Assembly: GCA_002470605.1 (NCBI GenBank)
Contig: DKND01000121.1
Coordinates: 1-42,612, forward strand
DNA length: 42,612 bases
DNA from: Opitutia bacterium UBA7397
GTDB taxonomy: Bacteria; Verrucomicrobiota; Verrucomicrobiia; Opitutales; UBA953
Direction of reading: 5' to 3'
Part shown: positions 15,415 to 23,846 of the stretch, piece after piece
How positions within the stretch are numbered: position 1 is the first letter of the stretch
Layout: every line of letters begins with the position of its first letter
Program-made: the position numbers and the translations under genes
The notes under the pieces: model-generated
What the model saw: only the letters and a program-made list of their open reading frames with translations
Told to the model about the DNA's origin: nothing
The model's database searches: none

Positions 15415-16773
15415 TCACTTACCTATGCAGAAGGAAGCAAAGAGCTTGTCCAGCATACGCTCATTATCAATTCGACCCACGACCTCCCCCAGGGCGTCCA
15501 AGGCCTCTCGGCCCCGGGCGGCAGCAAGCTCGGTTTGGATGGGGGCTTTAAGGTGGCCATGGGCAAGCAACAGGGCTTCGGCCGCCCGCTGGAGGGCATC
15601 GGCATGCCTGACGCTGACGACCAAATCTTCGGCCCCCGGGGCGACCTCGCGTTCAATTAAGATGGCGCCAAGGCGGGCCCGGAGCGTCTCGGCATTTTCG
15701 CCCCGCAAAAGGCAAGTTCGCAGTTTGGTAAAGTCGGGCAAAAAATCCTTCTGTTCGATGGCTTCGGGCAGATCGGATTTATTGGCGATTACGAGCGTGC
15801 GTTTGATATCCAAGAGGGCCGTCAATTCCGGAGGCAGGGAAGGTGGTTTAACGGAGGCGTCGACGACGAGAAGAAGAAAATGAGCCGCGCGTGCTTGGTC
15901 AAGGGAGCGGAGCATCCCGGCGTTTTCGAGTGCGGTGCCGCCGACGCGCAAGCCAGCGGTGTCGACAGCCGTGACATGCAACGGCAAGCCAGCAATTGGC
16001 GCCTCCAAGTAATCGCGCGTGGTGCCCGGTTCGGCGCTGACGAGTGCGCGATCGGCGCCGGCCAAGAAGTTGAGTAAACTGGATTTACCCGCGTTGGGTG
16101 CTCCGACGACCGCGATCCTCAGCCCGTCGCGGAGTGCGCTGTCGTGCCGGGCGGTCCGAGCGTATCCATTAAGTTCTGACGCTATTCCGACCAATCTGGA
16201 TGCGGGTCCCGTTGGGTCTTCGACAGGTAGGTCTTCTTCCGGAAAATCAATGTGCGCTTCCAGTTCAGCCAGGACCTGCAAGAGCCGGTCGGTCCAGTTG
16301 GCGATCTTCTGTCCGAGTTCGCCGGCCAGCATCCGGCGAGCGGAGATGAGCGCGCGCTCAGAACTGGCATGGATGAGATCGGCCACGGCTTCCGCTTGGG
16401 TGAGGTCCATGCGACCAGCCAGAAAAGCGCGCCGCGTGAACTCGCCAGGCTCGGCCATACGGCCGCCGCGCGCCAGGCAATCTTCGGTCAGCCGACGGAC
16501 AAGCAGGGGATTACCGTGGCAGGTTATTTCCAGCGAGTCATTGCTCGTGAAAGATTTTCCCGCGCGCCAAAGCACGGCGACGACTTGATCGATTGGCACC
16601 CCCGCCACATCCCGCCAGATCGCGGGGGTGGCGCGGCGTTCGGTGAGAGGCGTTTTGCGGAGGAGTGCCTCGGTCGCGATATTGACCGCCAGAGGACCGT
16701 CGATCCGCAGAACGGCTAAGGCCGACCGCCCGGCAGGGGTGGCGGCAGCGACAATCGTTTCGGCGGAAGACAT
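15415..16773 (-). CDS. mnmE: tRNA modification GTPase MnmE (TrmE)
   Basis: 452 residues. The N-terminal formyl-THF-binding domain (ITCHGNPLLVRRL..., GEFTRRAFLAGRMDLTQAEAVADLI) precedes a G domain with P-loop GAPNAGKSS at 224-232, DTAGLR and NKSD. The C-terminus ends in the invariant FCIGK. It is the GTPase partner of MnmG, whose gene lies 24 bp downstream. A TTTATA element sits 6 nt before the ATG, giving another possible leaderless start. It diverges from lysA across about 118 bp. Confidence 0.96.
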   Translation of the reverse strand: MSSAETIVAAATPAGRSALAVLRIDGPLAVNIATEALLRKTPLTERRATPAIWRDVAGVPIDQVVAVLWRAGKSFTSNDSLEITCHGNPLLVRRLTEDCLARGGRMAEPGEFTRRAFLAGRMDLTQAEAVADLIHASSERALISARRMLAGELGQKIANWTDRLLQVLAELEAHIDFPEEDLPVEDPTGPASRLVGIASELNGYARTARHDSALRDGLRIAVVGAPNAGKSSLLNFLAGADRALVSAEPGTTRDYLEAPIAGLPLHVTAVDTAGLRVGGTALENAGMLRSLDQARAAHFLLLVVDASVKPPSLPPELTALLDIKRTLVIANKSDLPEAIEQKDFLPDFTKLRTCLLRGENAETLRARLGAILIEREVAPGAEDLVVSVRHADALQRAAEALLLAHGHLKAPIQTELAAARGREALDALGEVVGRIDNERMLDKLFASFCIGK

Positions 16774-16779
16774 GGGTTA

Positions 16780-16785
16780 TATAAA
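16780..16785 (-). promoter_or_regulatory. -10 element TTTATA of mnmE, probable leaderless promoter
   Basis: The minus strand reads TTTATA, then TAACCC, then the mnmE ATG. The 6-nt distance to the start codon is the same as at the thioredoxin-like gene. The -35 hexamer is weak. Confidence 0.45.
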
Positions 16786-16891
16786 GAGAGACCATCCCAA
16801 GGGGCGACAGCGGGGGAGGCAAGCGGTGTCATAGGATTGCAAAAAGGCTGGAAGGGCAGGGCGGTCGTGACAAAGTCCGCCCATCACTACC

Positions 16892-18148
16892 GTGGAAAAC
16901 CACCCCTTCCTCTCGCCGGCATCGGCCCAACAAATCGCGGCGGCCCATGGCACCCCCTGTTACGTCTACGATCAAGCGACCCTTGAGACCCAGGCGAAGG
17001 CGATGTTGGCCTTCCCGAATGCCTTCGGCCTCACCGTTCGGTTCGCAATGAAGGCCTGCCCCAACGCGTCGATCCTTAAGATCTTCGCCCAGCAGGGGCT
17101 ACATTTCGATGCCAGCTCCGGCTTTGAGGTTAGGCGCGCACTCTTAGCCGGCATCTCTGCCGAACGAATTTCACTCTCATCTCAAGAACTTCCTGGGGAT
17201 TTCGCCGCGTTACTCAAAAAAGGTGTACACGCCAATGCCTGCTCCTTGTCGCAATTAGAACGGATCGGCCAAGCCCTCCCCGGCCATGAGGTCGGTTTGC
17301 GGTTTAACCCGGGTCGCGGATCAGGTGGCACCGGCAAGACCAACGTGGGCGGACCAGATTCCTCCTTCGGCATTTGGCATGAATGGGCGGAGCAAGCTCA
17401 GGCCATCGCGACGAAGTACCAATTGAAAATCGTCCGGATCCATACGCACATCGGTTCGGGTAGCGATCCGGTCATCTGGCAGGAAGTCTCGGCCGCCAGC
17501 CTCGCTCTCGTGCGCCGTTTTCCTTCGGCGATGACGCTGAATCTCGGCGGTGGTTATAAGGTGGCGCGGGTGGCGAGCGAGAAGGGGACTGACCCTCAGC
17601 TGATCGGTGCGCCGGTAAAGGCGGCCTTCGAAAAATTTGCGCAAGATGACGGCCGCAAACTTCGTCTGGAAATCGAACCCGGGACATTTCTGGTCGCTAA
17701 TGCCGGGGCGGTTCTTTGCCACGTGCAAGATATCGTTTCCACCGGAACCCGTGATTTTCTAAAACTCGATTCCGGAATGACCGAAATTTTACGGCCTTCG
17801 CTCTATGGGGCGCAGCATCCAGCCTATTTGTATCAGGCGAAGCCCAACGACAAAAAGCGGGATTATGTCATCGTCGGTCATTGCTGTGAGTCCGGCGACC
17901 TCATCAGTTGCGCGCCCGGCGAACCAGAGACGCTCGCCACCCGTAATTTACCTGAAGCCACCGCGGGTGATCTTTGCGTCTTAGGCGGAGCCGGGGCTTA
18001 TTGCGCGGGCATGAGCACGAAGAATTATAATTCATTCCCCGAAGCACCGGAGGTCTTATTAAAAACCGACGGCCGCAGCAGCCTGATTCGCCGTCGCCAG
18101 TCACTCGAACAAATCATCCAAAACGAAACCCTCGCGGAGGGTCTTTGA
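16892..18148 (+). CDS. lysA: Diaminopimelate decarboxylase
   Basis: 418 residues of a fold-III PLP decarboxylase that makes lysine from meso-diaminopimelate. The PLP lysine is K54 in RFAMKACPN. HTHIGSG and a glycine-rich LNLGGGYKV follow, then EPGTFLVANAG and C332-E-S-G-D336, the latter typical of diaminopimelate rather than carboxynorspermidine decarboxylases. A GAGAYCAGMSTKNYNSFP block binds the substrate and closes the site. The start is GTG at 16892 without a clear Shine-Dalgarno. The next gene follows 3 bp later, forming an aspartate-family pair (lysine and methionine). Confidence 0.9.
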   Translation: MENHPFLSPASAQQIAAAHGTPCYVYDQATLETQAKAMLAFPNAFGLTVRFAMKACPNASILKIFAQQGLHFDASSGFEVRRALLAGISAERISLSSQELPGDFAALLKKGVHANACSLSQLERIGQALPGHEVGLRFNPGRGSGGTGKTNVGGPDSSFGIWHEWAEQAQAIATKYQLKIVRIHTHIGSGSDPVIWQEVSAASLALVRRFPSAMTLNLGGGYKVARVASEKGTDPQLIGAPVKAAFEKFAQDDGRKLRLEIEPGTFLVANAGAVLCHVQDIVSTGTRDFLKLDSGMTEILRPSLYGAQHPAYLYQAKPNDKKRDYVIVGHCCESGDLISCAPGEPETLATRNLPEATAGDLCVLGGAGAYCAGMSTKNYNSFPEAPEVLLKTDGRSSLIRRRQSLEQIIQNETLAEGL

Positions 18149-18151
18149 TTC

Positions 18152-19609
18152 GTGGCCTTGGTTTCTCCGCCCCTCGGCGCCTTGGTGCCCGATTCGCTGC
18201 ATGCCACGGTCGTCTGTCTGCCGACATTGGCCGACGTGGAAAGTTATGAGCGGAAAGAAGCGCGCGCGTGGGAAAAAATCCGGGCCGGCTACCCGCGGTT
18301 CGTACGCAACGAACTGGTGACGCGCGCCGCGCTCGCCGCCGCCAAGGAACTGGGACGCTCCGGCGTGCTTTTCCCTTTAGTTTCGCGTCGTGCCGCGGAA
18401 CAGCTTGCCGCCCGGGCAGGCGCGAAGATCGCGTCGCTCGATGTTGTGGGAGATTTTGTTTTATTGACGACGCCAGCCGGCGATGCCGCGGAGCGACTCC
18501 ATAAATTCGTACAACATACCGGCACCTTGATCTCTTCACGCCAAGCGGAAGCACACTTGAAGGGAAGCGTTACCGGAGAAACAGCCCAATCTCTCGCCCG
18601 GATCCGCCACGCCCTCGGACCTTATCTGGCAGGCGTCGCCGCCGAAGATATCCACGTTACCACATCGGGCATGAATGCGGTGGAGGCTGCCATCGTGGCA
18701 GTGAATGCGGTGCAGCGACCGCGCGGAAAAAAAGCTTGGATTCAGCTTGGGTGGCTTTACGTAGATTCGACGCGCTTATTCGAGAAAGCGACGGACGCCC
18801 CTCACCATTTTGTTCCGGATGTGCGCGATCTGGCGGCGGTCGAAAAAATCTTAGCGACCGGAAAAGTGGCGGGCGTTTTCACCGAAGTCCCGAATAACCC
18901 TCAATTAGAGACTGCCGACATCATCGTGCTACGGGCGCTCTGTGACCAATATGGAGCCAAGCTTCTGCTCGATCCGAGTTCAGCTGGCTTGGCCACGGTC
19001 GATGTTTTGCCGCATGCGGATATTCTTTGTTCGAGCCTCACCAAGTATGCCGCGTCCGAAGGCGACGTGATGGCTGGCGTCCTGGCGGTTAATCCTTTGC
19101 GTTTCGATGCCACGGAGTTGTTGCGAGAGGCCAAAGCGAATCTCGATGCGCTGCACGGACTAGACCAAATTGCTTTAGCCGAACAAATTGGACGGATGGG
19201 GGAAGTAACGGCCCGGCTTTCTGCCACTGCCGAGGAAATTGCCCGCCGGCTTGCGGCCCACCCAGCGGTGGCGCGGGTGCGTACGGCCAAAGACGGAATC
19301 ACGGCCGAAGCCTTTCGCAAAATTCAGCGCCTGGGCGCCGGCGCTGGCGCTTTGATCACGCTCGAGCTGCGTAAAGAAATGCGCACGGTGTATGATCGGT
19401 TGCCCATGGTGAAAGGACCAAGCTTCGGCTTGAGCTTTACCATCGTCGCTCCGTTCCTTTGGTTGGCGCATTTCGAAGAGGTTACCACTTCGGCGGGCAG
19501 GGAGAAAATCCGTGCGGCGGGCCTTGATCCGGATTTATTAAGATTATCGATTGGCTTGGAGCCCGTGGAAGAAATCTGGGCGGCTCTCGTCTTCGCGCTC
19601 GACCTATAA
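18152..19609 (+). CDS. Cystathionine gamma-synthase-like PLP enzyme, fungal STR2 type
   Basis: 485 residues, longer than the roughly 380-400 of ordinary bacterial MetB. The C-terminal two thirds form the Cys/Met metabolism PLP domain, with TSGMNAVEAA, the Schiff-base K298 in SLTKYAASEGDVMAG and the closing RLSIGLEPVEEIWAAL. The N-terminal 130 residues contain PPLGALVPDSLHATVVCLPT, a GYPRFVRNEL segment and HTGTLISSRQAEAHL. As recalled, these resemble yeast Str2 and Neurospora met-7 (SIPPNTKHAVSVCLPT, GYPRFFIHK, HSGEIVSSRMAE). The usual Asp-Asn cofactor motif reads LLLDPSSAGL. It likely joins cysteine with an activated homoserine for methionine synthesis. The start is GTG, 3 bp after lysA. Confidence 0.8.
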   Translation: MALVSPPLGALVPDSLHATVVCLPTLADVESYERKEARAWEKIRAGYPRFVRNELVTRAALAAAKELGRSGVLFPLVSRRAAEQLAARAGAKIASLDVVGDFVLLTTPAGDAAERLHKFVQHTGTLISSRQAEAHLKGSVTGETAQSLARIRHALGPYLAGVAAEDIHVTTSGMNAVEAAIVAVNAVQRPRGKKAWIQLGWLYVDSTRLFEKATDAPHHFVPDVRDLAAVEKILATGKVAGVFTEVPNNPQLETADIIVLRALCDQYGAKLLLDPSSAGLATVDVLPHADILCSSLTKYAASEGDVMAGVLAVNPLRFDATELLREAKANLDALHGLDQIALAEQIGRMGEVTARLSATAEEIARRLAAHPAVARVRTAKDGITAEAFRKIQRLGAGAGALITLELRKEMRTVYDRLPMVKGPSFGLSFTIVAPFLWLAHFEEVTTSAGREKIRAAGLDPDLLRLSIGLEPVEEIWAALVFALDL

Positions 19610-19617
19610 AAATAAAA

Positions 19618-19639
19618 AACCCGCCGGTGAAGGCGGGTT
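19618..19639 (-). terminator. Rho-independent terminator of the small secreted-protein gene
   Basis: An 8-bp stem AACCCGCC / GGCGGGTT with a 6-nt loop. On the minus strand it is followed by TTTTATTTTTAT, so it ends the minus-strand gene at 19663. The plus strand has no T run, so termination of the upstream PLP gene is less clear. Confidence 0.8.
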
Positions 19640-19662
19640 GTGACTCATCCGGGCGAATCGGC

Positions 19663-20127
19663 TTACTTTTCTTCTTCGGGTCTTTCTTCCTCTTCCTCGG
19701 GGCCGTCCTCTTCGGCTTTGACGGGAGACTTCTTGCTGGAGGAGCCCTTCTTGGCATTCCGGGAATTCAGCATCCGCTCCCGAAACGCGACCCGCTCTTT
19801 CTCGAGCAGGGGCACTGCCCCGGCGTCGACCTTGGCCAGGCCTTCTTCAAAAGCCTTCTTATAGGCCTCTTCCGAAGTCGCCGACCGCTTGCGCGCCGCT
19901 TTGTATTCAGCGTAGGCCTTATGAGATAAGGCCCGATCGGCATGGGATTGCTGTTGGATGGCAAGGACCTCGGGCAGCTCGTTGGCCGCCTTGCGGGCAG
20001 CAGAGAGCCGGGTATGGTCGGGGTCAGCGGTAGCATGCCCCTCCTCTTTGCTGGCCGCAGCCAGCGTCTGGGTGTGAAGGCCGCAGGCAAGGATGGCCAC
20101 GGCTAAGGTTCGTTGGAGTGATATCAT
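19663..20127 (-). CDS. Small exported coiled-coil protein with acidic tail, unknown
   Basis: 154 residues from ATG at 20127. A signal peptide (MISLQRTLAVAILACG...LAAA) leads to an Ala/Lys/Glu-rich, probably helical, coiled-coil body (SHKAYAEYKAARKRSATSEEAYKKAFEEG) and a Lys/Ser run. The last 25 residues are strongly acidic. No family is recognised. It is probably periplasmic and could bind another protein or polyamine-like cations; this is a guess from composition only. An in-frame TTG at 20175 extends the frame without adding anything plausible. It diverges from the TIM-barrel gene across 78 bp and ends in its own terminator. Confidence 0.65.
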   Translation of the reverse strand: MISLQRTLAVAILACGLHTQTLAAASKEEGHATADPDHTRLSAARKAANELPEVLAIQQQSHADRALSHKAYAEYKAARKRSATSEEAYKKAFEEGLAKVDAGAVPLLEKERVAFRERMLNSRNAKKGSSSKKSPVKAEEDGPEEEEERPEEEK

Positions 20128-20204
20128 GGTAGTTAGTGGGAACGGGCTTGAAGGAAGGCTGTCATAGTTGGACAATTCAAGACCGCCTCGCTGAGGTTCA
20201 CCCC

Positions 20205-21359
20205 ATGAGTTATTTACCCCGTATGCTACTGGGCGTCATCCTGTTATCGATGGTGCTGCCGCAGGCCCATGCGCAGAAAAAGAAGGGGGGATTGATGGTC
20301 GACGCCACCGAATTACCGCAGGTGGCAGCCATGCCAGACGCCTTTCCGCAAATATTAGGAACGCAGATTGTCACCCCCGCCTACAAGTTCACCAAAGAGG
20401 ATGGCGTCCTGGAGGCGGCCAAAGAAATGAGCAAGATGGGGTCGCGCATCCTGAAAGTGTCCGTGGCGCCTGGCCCTCAGTTCGCCGAATTGATCACCCT
20501 GCCTTTTACGCATTACCTTATTTGGTACCGTTCCAATAATGATTGGGTCACGGGACTCACGCCGGAGATGAAGCGACGCGAATATAATGCGATGTACGCC
20601 TTCACCAAGGATCTGCTGACGCGCCGAGATGCCGCGGGGAAAACTTTCTTCATCGGACATTGGGAAGGGGATTGGTATCTCTTGCCCAGCATGAACCCCG
20701 CCGGAGATGCCCCGGTCGAAGCGACTAACGCGATGATCGAATGGTTGAACGTCCGTCAAGAGGCGGTCGACGCCGCGCGTCGAGAAGTTCCTTACGCCCG
20801 TTGCCGCGTCTATACTTATACCGAAGTCAACCGCGTGCGCGACGCGATGAAGGATGGCAAGAAGCGCTTGGTCAACGTCGTCCTCCCGAAGGTCAACGTC
20901 GACTTCGTTTCTTACTCCGCTTACGATGTCCAGCTGAAGACGGGGGAAGAAATCCGGGCGACGCTCGATTACATCAACCAGCAATTAGCACCGAAGGCGA
21001 ATCTTCCTGCCAAGCGCGTGTTCATCGGGGAATGTGGGTTATCTTGGACGGCTTGTGGCGGCGACGGCAAAGTTCACGAACAGAAGAACCGCGAGATCTT
21101 CACCAAGTTCCTGAGTTGGCGGCCCGCCATGGTGCTTTATTGGCAATTTTATAATAACGAGATGAAGGACGGCCAGCAGGTCGGTTTCTGGCTGGTGGAT
21201 AATAAAAACAAGAAGACGCCGCTCTACGAAACCTTTCGGGCGCTTTACGAGCAGCAGGAGAAGCTGGCCAAACAGATCAAGCTGAACGCCCGCCGCTTGC
21301 CGACGATGGAAGAAGTCGCTACCTTCAGCGAGAACTGGCTCACGCAGGTTGGGCACTGA
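20205..21359 (+). CDS. Secreted TIM-barrel protein, clan GH-A-like glycosidase candidate
   Basis: 384 residues. The ATG at 20205 starts a signal peptide (LPRMLLGVILLSMVLPQAHA), with GAGG 8 nt upstream. The body alternates predicted strands and helices like an (alpha/beta)8 barrel. E154 in GHWEGDW and E276 in VFIGECGLS sit where clan GH-A glycosidases carry acid/base and nucleophile, and an LYWQFYNNE strand near the end would supply the conserved Trp. I do not recognise a named family. The substrate is unknown; a periplasmic or secreted glycan-acting role is inference. It could equally be a non-catalytic barrel. It is preceded by the divergent small secreted gene and followed by a MIP channel. 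Confidence 0.55.
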   Translation: MSYLPRMLLGVILLSMVLPQAHAQKKKGGLMVDATELPQVAAMPDAFPQILGTQIVTPAYKFTKEDGVLEAAKEMSKMGSRILKVSVAPGPQFAELITLPFTHYLIWYRSNNDWVTGLTPEMKRREYNAMYAFTKDLLTRRDAAGKTFFIGHWEGDWYLLPSMNPAGDAPVEATNAMIEWLNVRQEAVDAARREVPYARCRVYTYTEVNRVRDAMKDGKKRLVNVVLPKVNVDFVSYSAYDVQLKTGEEIRATLDYINQQLAPKANLPAKRVFIGECGLSWTACGGDGKVHEQKNREIFTKFLSWRPAMVLYWQFYNNEMKDGQQVGFWLVDNKNKKTPLYETFRALYEQQEKLAKQIKLNARRLPTMEEVATFSENWLTQVGH

Positions 21360-21407
21360 GTCTCACTCGGGGCTTGAGATTAATTTTAAACCCACGAACT
21401 TAGGCGG

Positions 21408-22106
21408 ATGCGAAATAAACTGTGGATGGAAGGCCTCGCCACGTTCTTTCTCTGCAGTGCCTCTATTTTGGCGACGACGCCGATTTCCGTGGCGGCGATT
21501 CTGTGCGCTTTGATTTATATGGGCGGGTCCGTTTCGGGGGCCCATTACAATCCGGCCGTGACACTGAGTATCCTTTTGCGGGGCCGGATGGGACGGCGCA
21601 CGGCCTTGGCTTATGTCGGGGTGCAGCTCACGGCCGCGCTTATTGCCGCTCTGGTCATCGGTTTGCTGACCGGGCATGATATCGAAAAAACCAAAGACGG
21701 CGTGGCAGCGCTCGGAGATTCGGTCTTCGCCGGCGCCCTCGCCACCTCGGTCGTCGAATTCTTGGGCACGTTCCTGATGGCGTTCGTCATCCTGATGGTG
21801 GCAACTTCACGGATAACGGCGGGGAATAGCTATTTCGGCATCGCCATCGCCATGACGGTCCTAGGTTTTTCTGGATCATTCGGAGAATTCAATCCGGCTA
21901 TCAATCCGGCCGTGGCCATTGCTACGGCGCTCCACGGATTAGCCAGCTCGCTCTTTACGGACGGAGAAGGCTTTGCTGCTTTTGCCAAGGAGGCCATCTT
22001 GGCGGCGAAAGACGCCCCCCGGGTGGCGCTGGATATTTTTTGCGAACTCTTGGGCGGTGCGGCCGCTGCAGTGACGTTCCGGGTGCTTTTCCCGGAAGAT
22101 CGCTAA
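21408..22106 (+). CDS. MIP/aquaporin family channel
   Basis: 232 residues with six membrane segments. The first half-helix motif is canonical (SGAHYNPAVT, N48-P-A). The second reads FNPAINPAVA (N162-P-A, repeated at N166). In nearly all aquaporins and glycerol facilitators an Arg follows the second NPA; here Ile occupies it. The pore may therefore have altered selectivity, or be a MIP-like protein carrying another solute. It lies 49 bp after the TIM-barrel gene, with no terminator seen. Confidence 0.88.
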   Translation: MRNKLWMEGLATFFLCSASILATTPISVAAILCALIYMGGSVSGAHYNPAVTLSILLRGRMGRRTALAYVGVQLTAALIAALVIGLLTGHDIEKTKDGVAALGDSVFAGALATSVVEFLGTFLMAFVILMVATSRITAGNSYFGIAIAMTVLGFSGSFGEFNPAINPAVAIATALHGLASSLFTDGEGFAAFAKEAILAAKDAPRVALDIFCELLGGAAAAVTFRVLFPEDR

Positions 22107-22125
22107 AGGCCCCCCTAGCCAGGGC

Positions 22126-22153
22126 TTGAGTTGGAGGTACGGCCCCCTATGGT
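22126..22153 (+). promoter_or_regulatory. Promoter TTGAGT-16-TATGGT, leaderless spacing
   Basis: -35-like TTGAGT at 22126-22131 and -10-like TATGGT at 22148-22153, 16 bp apart. The -10 ends 6 nt before the ATG at 22160, as at other likely leaderless starts in the window. Confidence 0.4.
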
Positions 22154-22159
22154 CGGGCC

Positions 22160-22552
22160 ATGCAATCTCTCCTGACCTCCCATAAGCACTACGGAACCCT
22201 TCTGCTGGCCTTGGTCTTGGTCGTGATCGTCAATGCGATCCTGAATGGCCCGAAGCCAGCCCTGCAGCGCGTAGTTGCCGTTTTGGTCGACATCAACCTC
22301 GTCGTGGGAGCTATCGCTTACTTTTACACCGCTCGCCCGATTTCATACTTCCACCCGATCCTGGTGCTCGGTGCCGTCGGCCTTTTGCATGCGGGCGCCA
22401 AGAGTGAAGAGAAATCAAAGGTCATCCGTTGTTTTTCTATCGCGCTGATCTTGCTTGTCGCCGCCTGGGCCGTGAATGCGGCATGGGGTCCGGAATGGTT
22501 CAAGACGCATCTCGTCTTCCTTCCGTCAGTTGGGGTCATTGTCGGCCACTAA
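22160..22552 (+). CDS. Small four-helix membrane protein, unknown
   Basis: 130 residues with about four membrane segments: TLLLALVLVVIVNAIL, VVAVLVDINLVVGAIAYFY, YFHPILVLGAVGLLHAG and FSIALILLVAAWAVNAAW. A short charged loop KSEEKSKV sits between the third and fourth. No family was recognised. It lies between a MIP channel and the ABC export operon, on the same strand, with its own possible promoter. Confidence 0.65.
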   Translation: MQSLLTSHKHYGTLLLALVLVVIVNAILNGPKPALQRVVAVLVDINLVVGAIAYFYTARPISYFHPILVLGAVGLLHAGAKSEEKSKVIRCFSIALILLVAAWAVNAAWGPEWFKTHLVFLPSVGVIVGH

Positions 22553-22655
22553 GGCTGGTGCCGAATTACCGGTCGCAAGAATGCCTGCGACGATTGACTT
22601 CCCATTGACCGCCCTCTCTTTGGGGAGAGGATAGGTAAGCCTATCGCAGTCATAA

Positions 22656-23846
22656 ATGTATCGCCTCGCCCTCAACATGCTCTTCGGGGATCGCGCTAAG
22701 CTCGCAATGCTTCTTTGCGGGTTGGCGTTCTCGGCTTTGCTGATGGCCCAACAGAGTTCGGTTTTCTTCGGCATCATGAGTTGGACTTACACGCCGATGG
22801 TCAACATCCGGGCGCAAGTTTGGGTGAGCGACCCGATGGTCGAGCAAGTCAATGACGCCAAGCCGCTCCGGGATACCGACCTGAGCCGTGTCCGCTCGGT
22901 GGATGGGGTCGCCTGGGCGGCGCCTTTGCACACATCTTTCGTCCAGGCTCGTATGCAGGATGGAAATTTCAAACTCATCACGCTGGTGGGCATTGACGCC
23001 GATACCTTTGCGGGAGCGCCAGCCTTGCTTACGCAGGGACGTATCGAGGACTTACGCCTTCCCGACACGGTCATCGTGGACGAATGGGGCGCTTCGTTGA
23101 TGGGTCGCATGGGCGTCGGCCCCGACGGTAAGCCGCGCTCCACGCCGCTTAAGGTCGGCGACACCTTTGAGATAAACGATATCCAGGCCCGCATCGTTGG
23201 CATCTGTAAGGTGAAGCGCGCTTTCACCGGCGGACCATTTGTCTATACAACTTACGACCGCGCTAAGGGCTACACGCTCGGTGCCCGTCGCACGCTGAGC
23301 TTCATGCTCGTCGAGCCGCAGAAAGGCGTGACGCCGACCGAACTCTGTGGACGAATCGAACGCGAAACGGGGCTCAAGGCTTGGACGTCCGACACGGTAA
23401 TCTGGAACTGGGGCGAGCGCAGTCTGGCCCGTAATACCTTCTGGTGGTTTTGGACCAACACCGGCATTCCGTTCTCCTTTGGTACGGCCGTTCTCCTCGG
23501 CCTGTTTGTCGGTATCGCGATTTCCGGTCAGACGTTCTATTCTTTCGTGCTCGAGAATCTGAAATATTTCGCGGCCATCAAGGCGATGGGTGCAGGCATG
23601 GGTGTTATCGCCCGGATGCTTTTCGTGCAGGCCTTCACGGCCGGTCTCATTGGCTTCGGCCTTGGTGCTGGCATGGCACAGGCCATCGGCCGGGCGATGA
23701 TCGAGAAGGGGATGCCGCCGTTCGTGATGTTCCCGCAAATCCTCTGGGCGACGTTCGCCCTCGTGTTGGGCATCAGTTTTGTCTCCGCCGTCATCGGTAT
23801 CATCAAGGTGTCGCGCGTCGACGCCGCCTCTGTCTTCCGCGGATGA
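22656..23846 (+). CDS. ABC transporter permease, FtsX/MacB (DevC-like) type
   Basis: 396 residues. One N-terminal membrane segment (about 14-35), a periplasmic region of about 200 residues, then three C-terminal membrane segments (about 270-390), the plan of FtsX/MacB/DevC permeases that drive export across the periplasm rather than through the membrane. The protein ends VSRVDAASVFRG, the usual family terminus. The ATPase gene begins with an ATGA overlap. ATPase, membrane-fusion and outer-membrane genes follow, so it is the first gene of a complete tripartite export operon. TTGACC at 22605-22610 could be a -35. The substrate is unknown. Confidence 0.88.
   Translation: MYRLALNMLFGDRAKLAMLLCGLAFSALLMAQQSSVFFGIMSWTYTPMVNIRAQVWVSDPMVEQVNDAKPLRDTDLSRVRSVDGVAWAAPLHTSFVQARMQDGNFKLITLVGIDADTFAGAPALLTQGRIEDLRLPDTVIVDEWGASLMGRMGVGPDGKPRSTPLKVGDTFEINDIQARIVGICKVKRAFTGGPFVYTTYDRAKGYTLGARRTLSFMLVEPQKGVTPTELCGRIERETGLKAWTSDTVIWNWGERSLARNTFWWFWTNTGIPFSFGTAVLLGLFVGIAISGQTFYSFVLENLKYFAAIKAMGAGMGVIARMLFVQAFTAGLIGFGLGAGMAQAIGRAMIEKGMPPFVMFPQILWATFALVLGISFVSAVIGIIKVSRVDAASVFRG

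Noticed and set aside
22107..22150. C-rich segment with GGCCCCC repeats after the MIP gene as a terminator
   Set aside because: The possible stem is short and imperfect and no T run follows on either strand.
23444..23842. 133-codon N-terminal extension of the ABC ATPase frame
   Set aside because: It lies wholly inside the permease in another frame. The ATPase fold begins after the ATG at 23843, which overlaps the permease stop.
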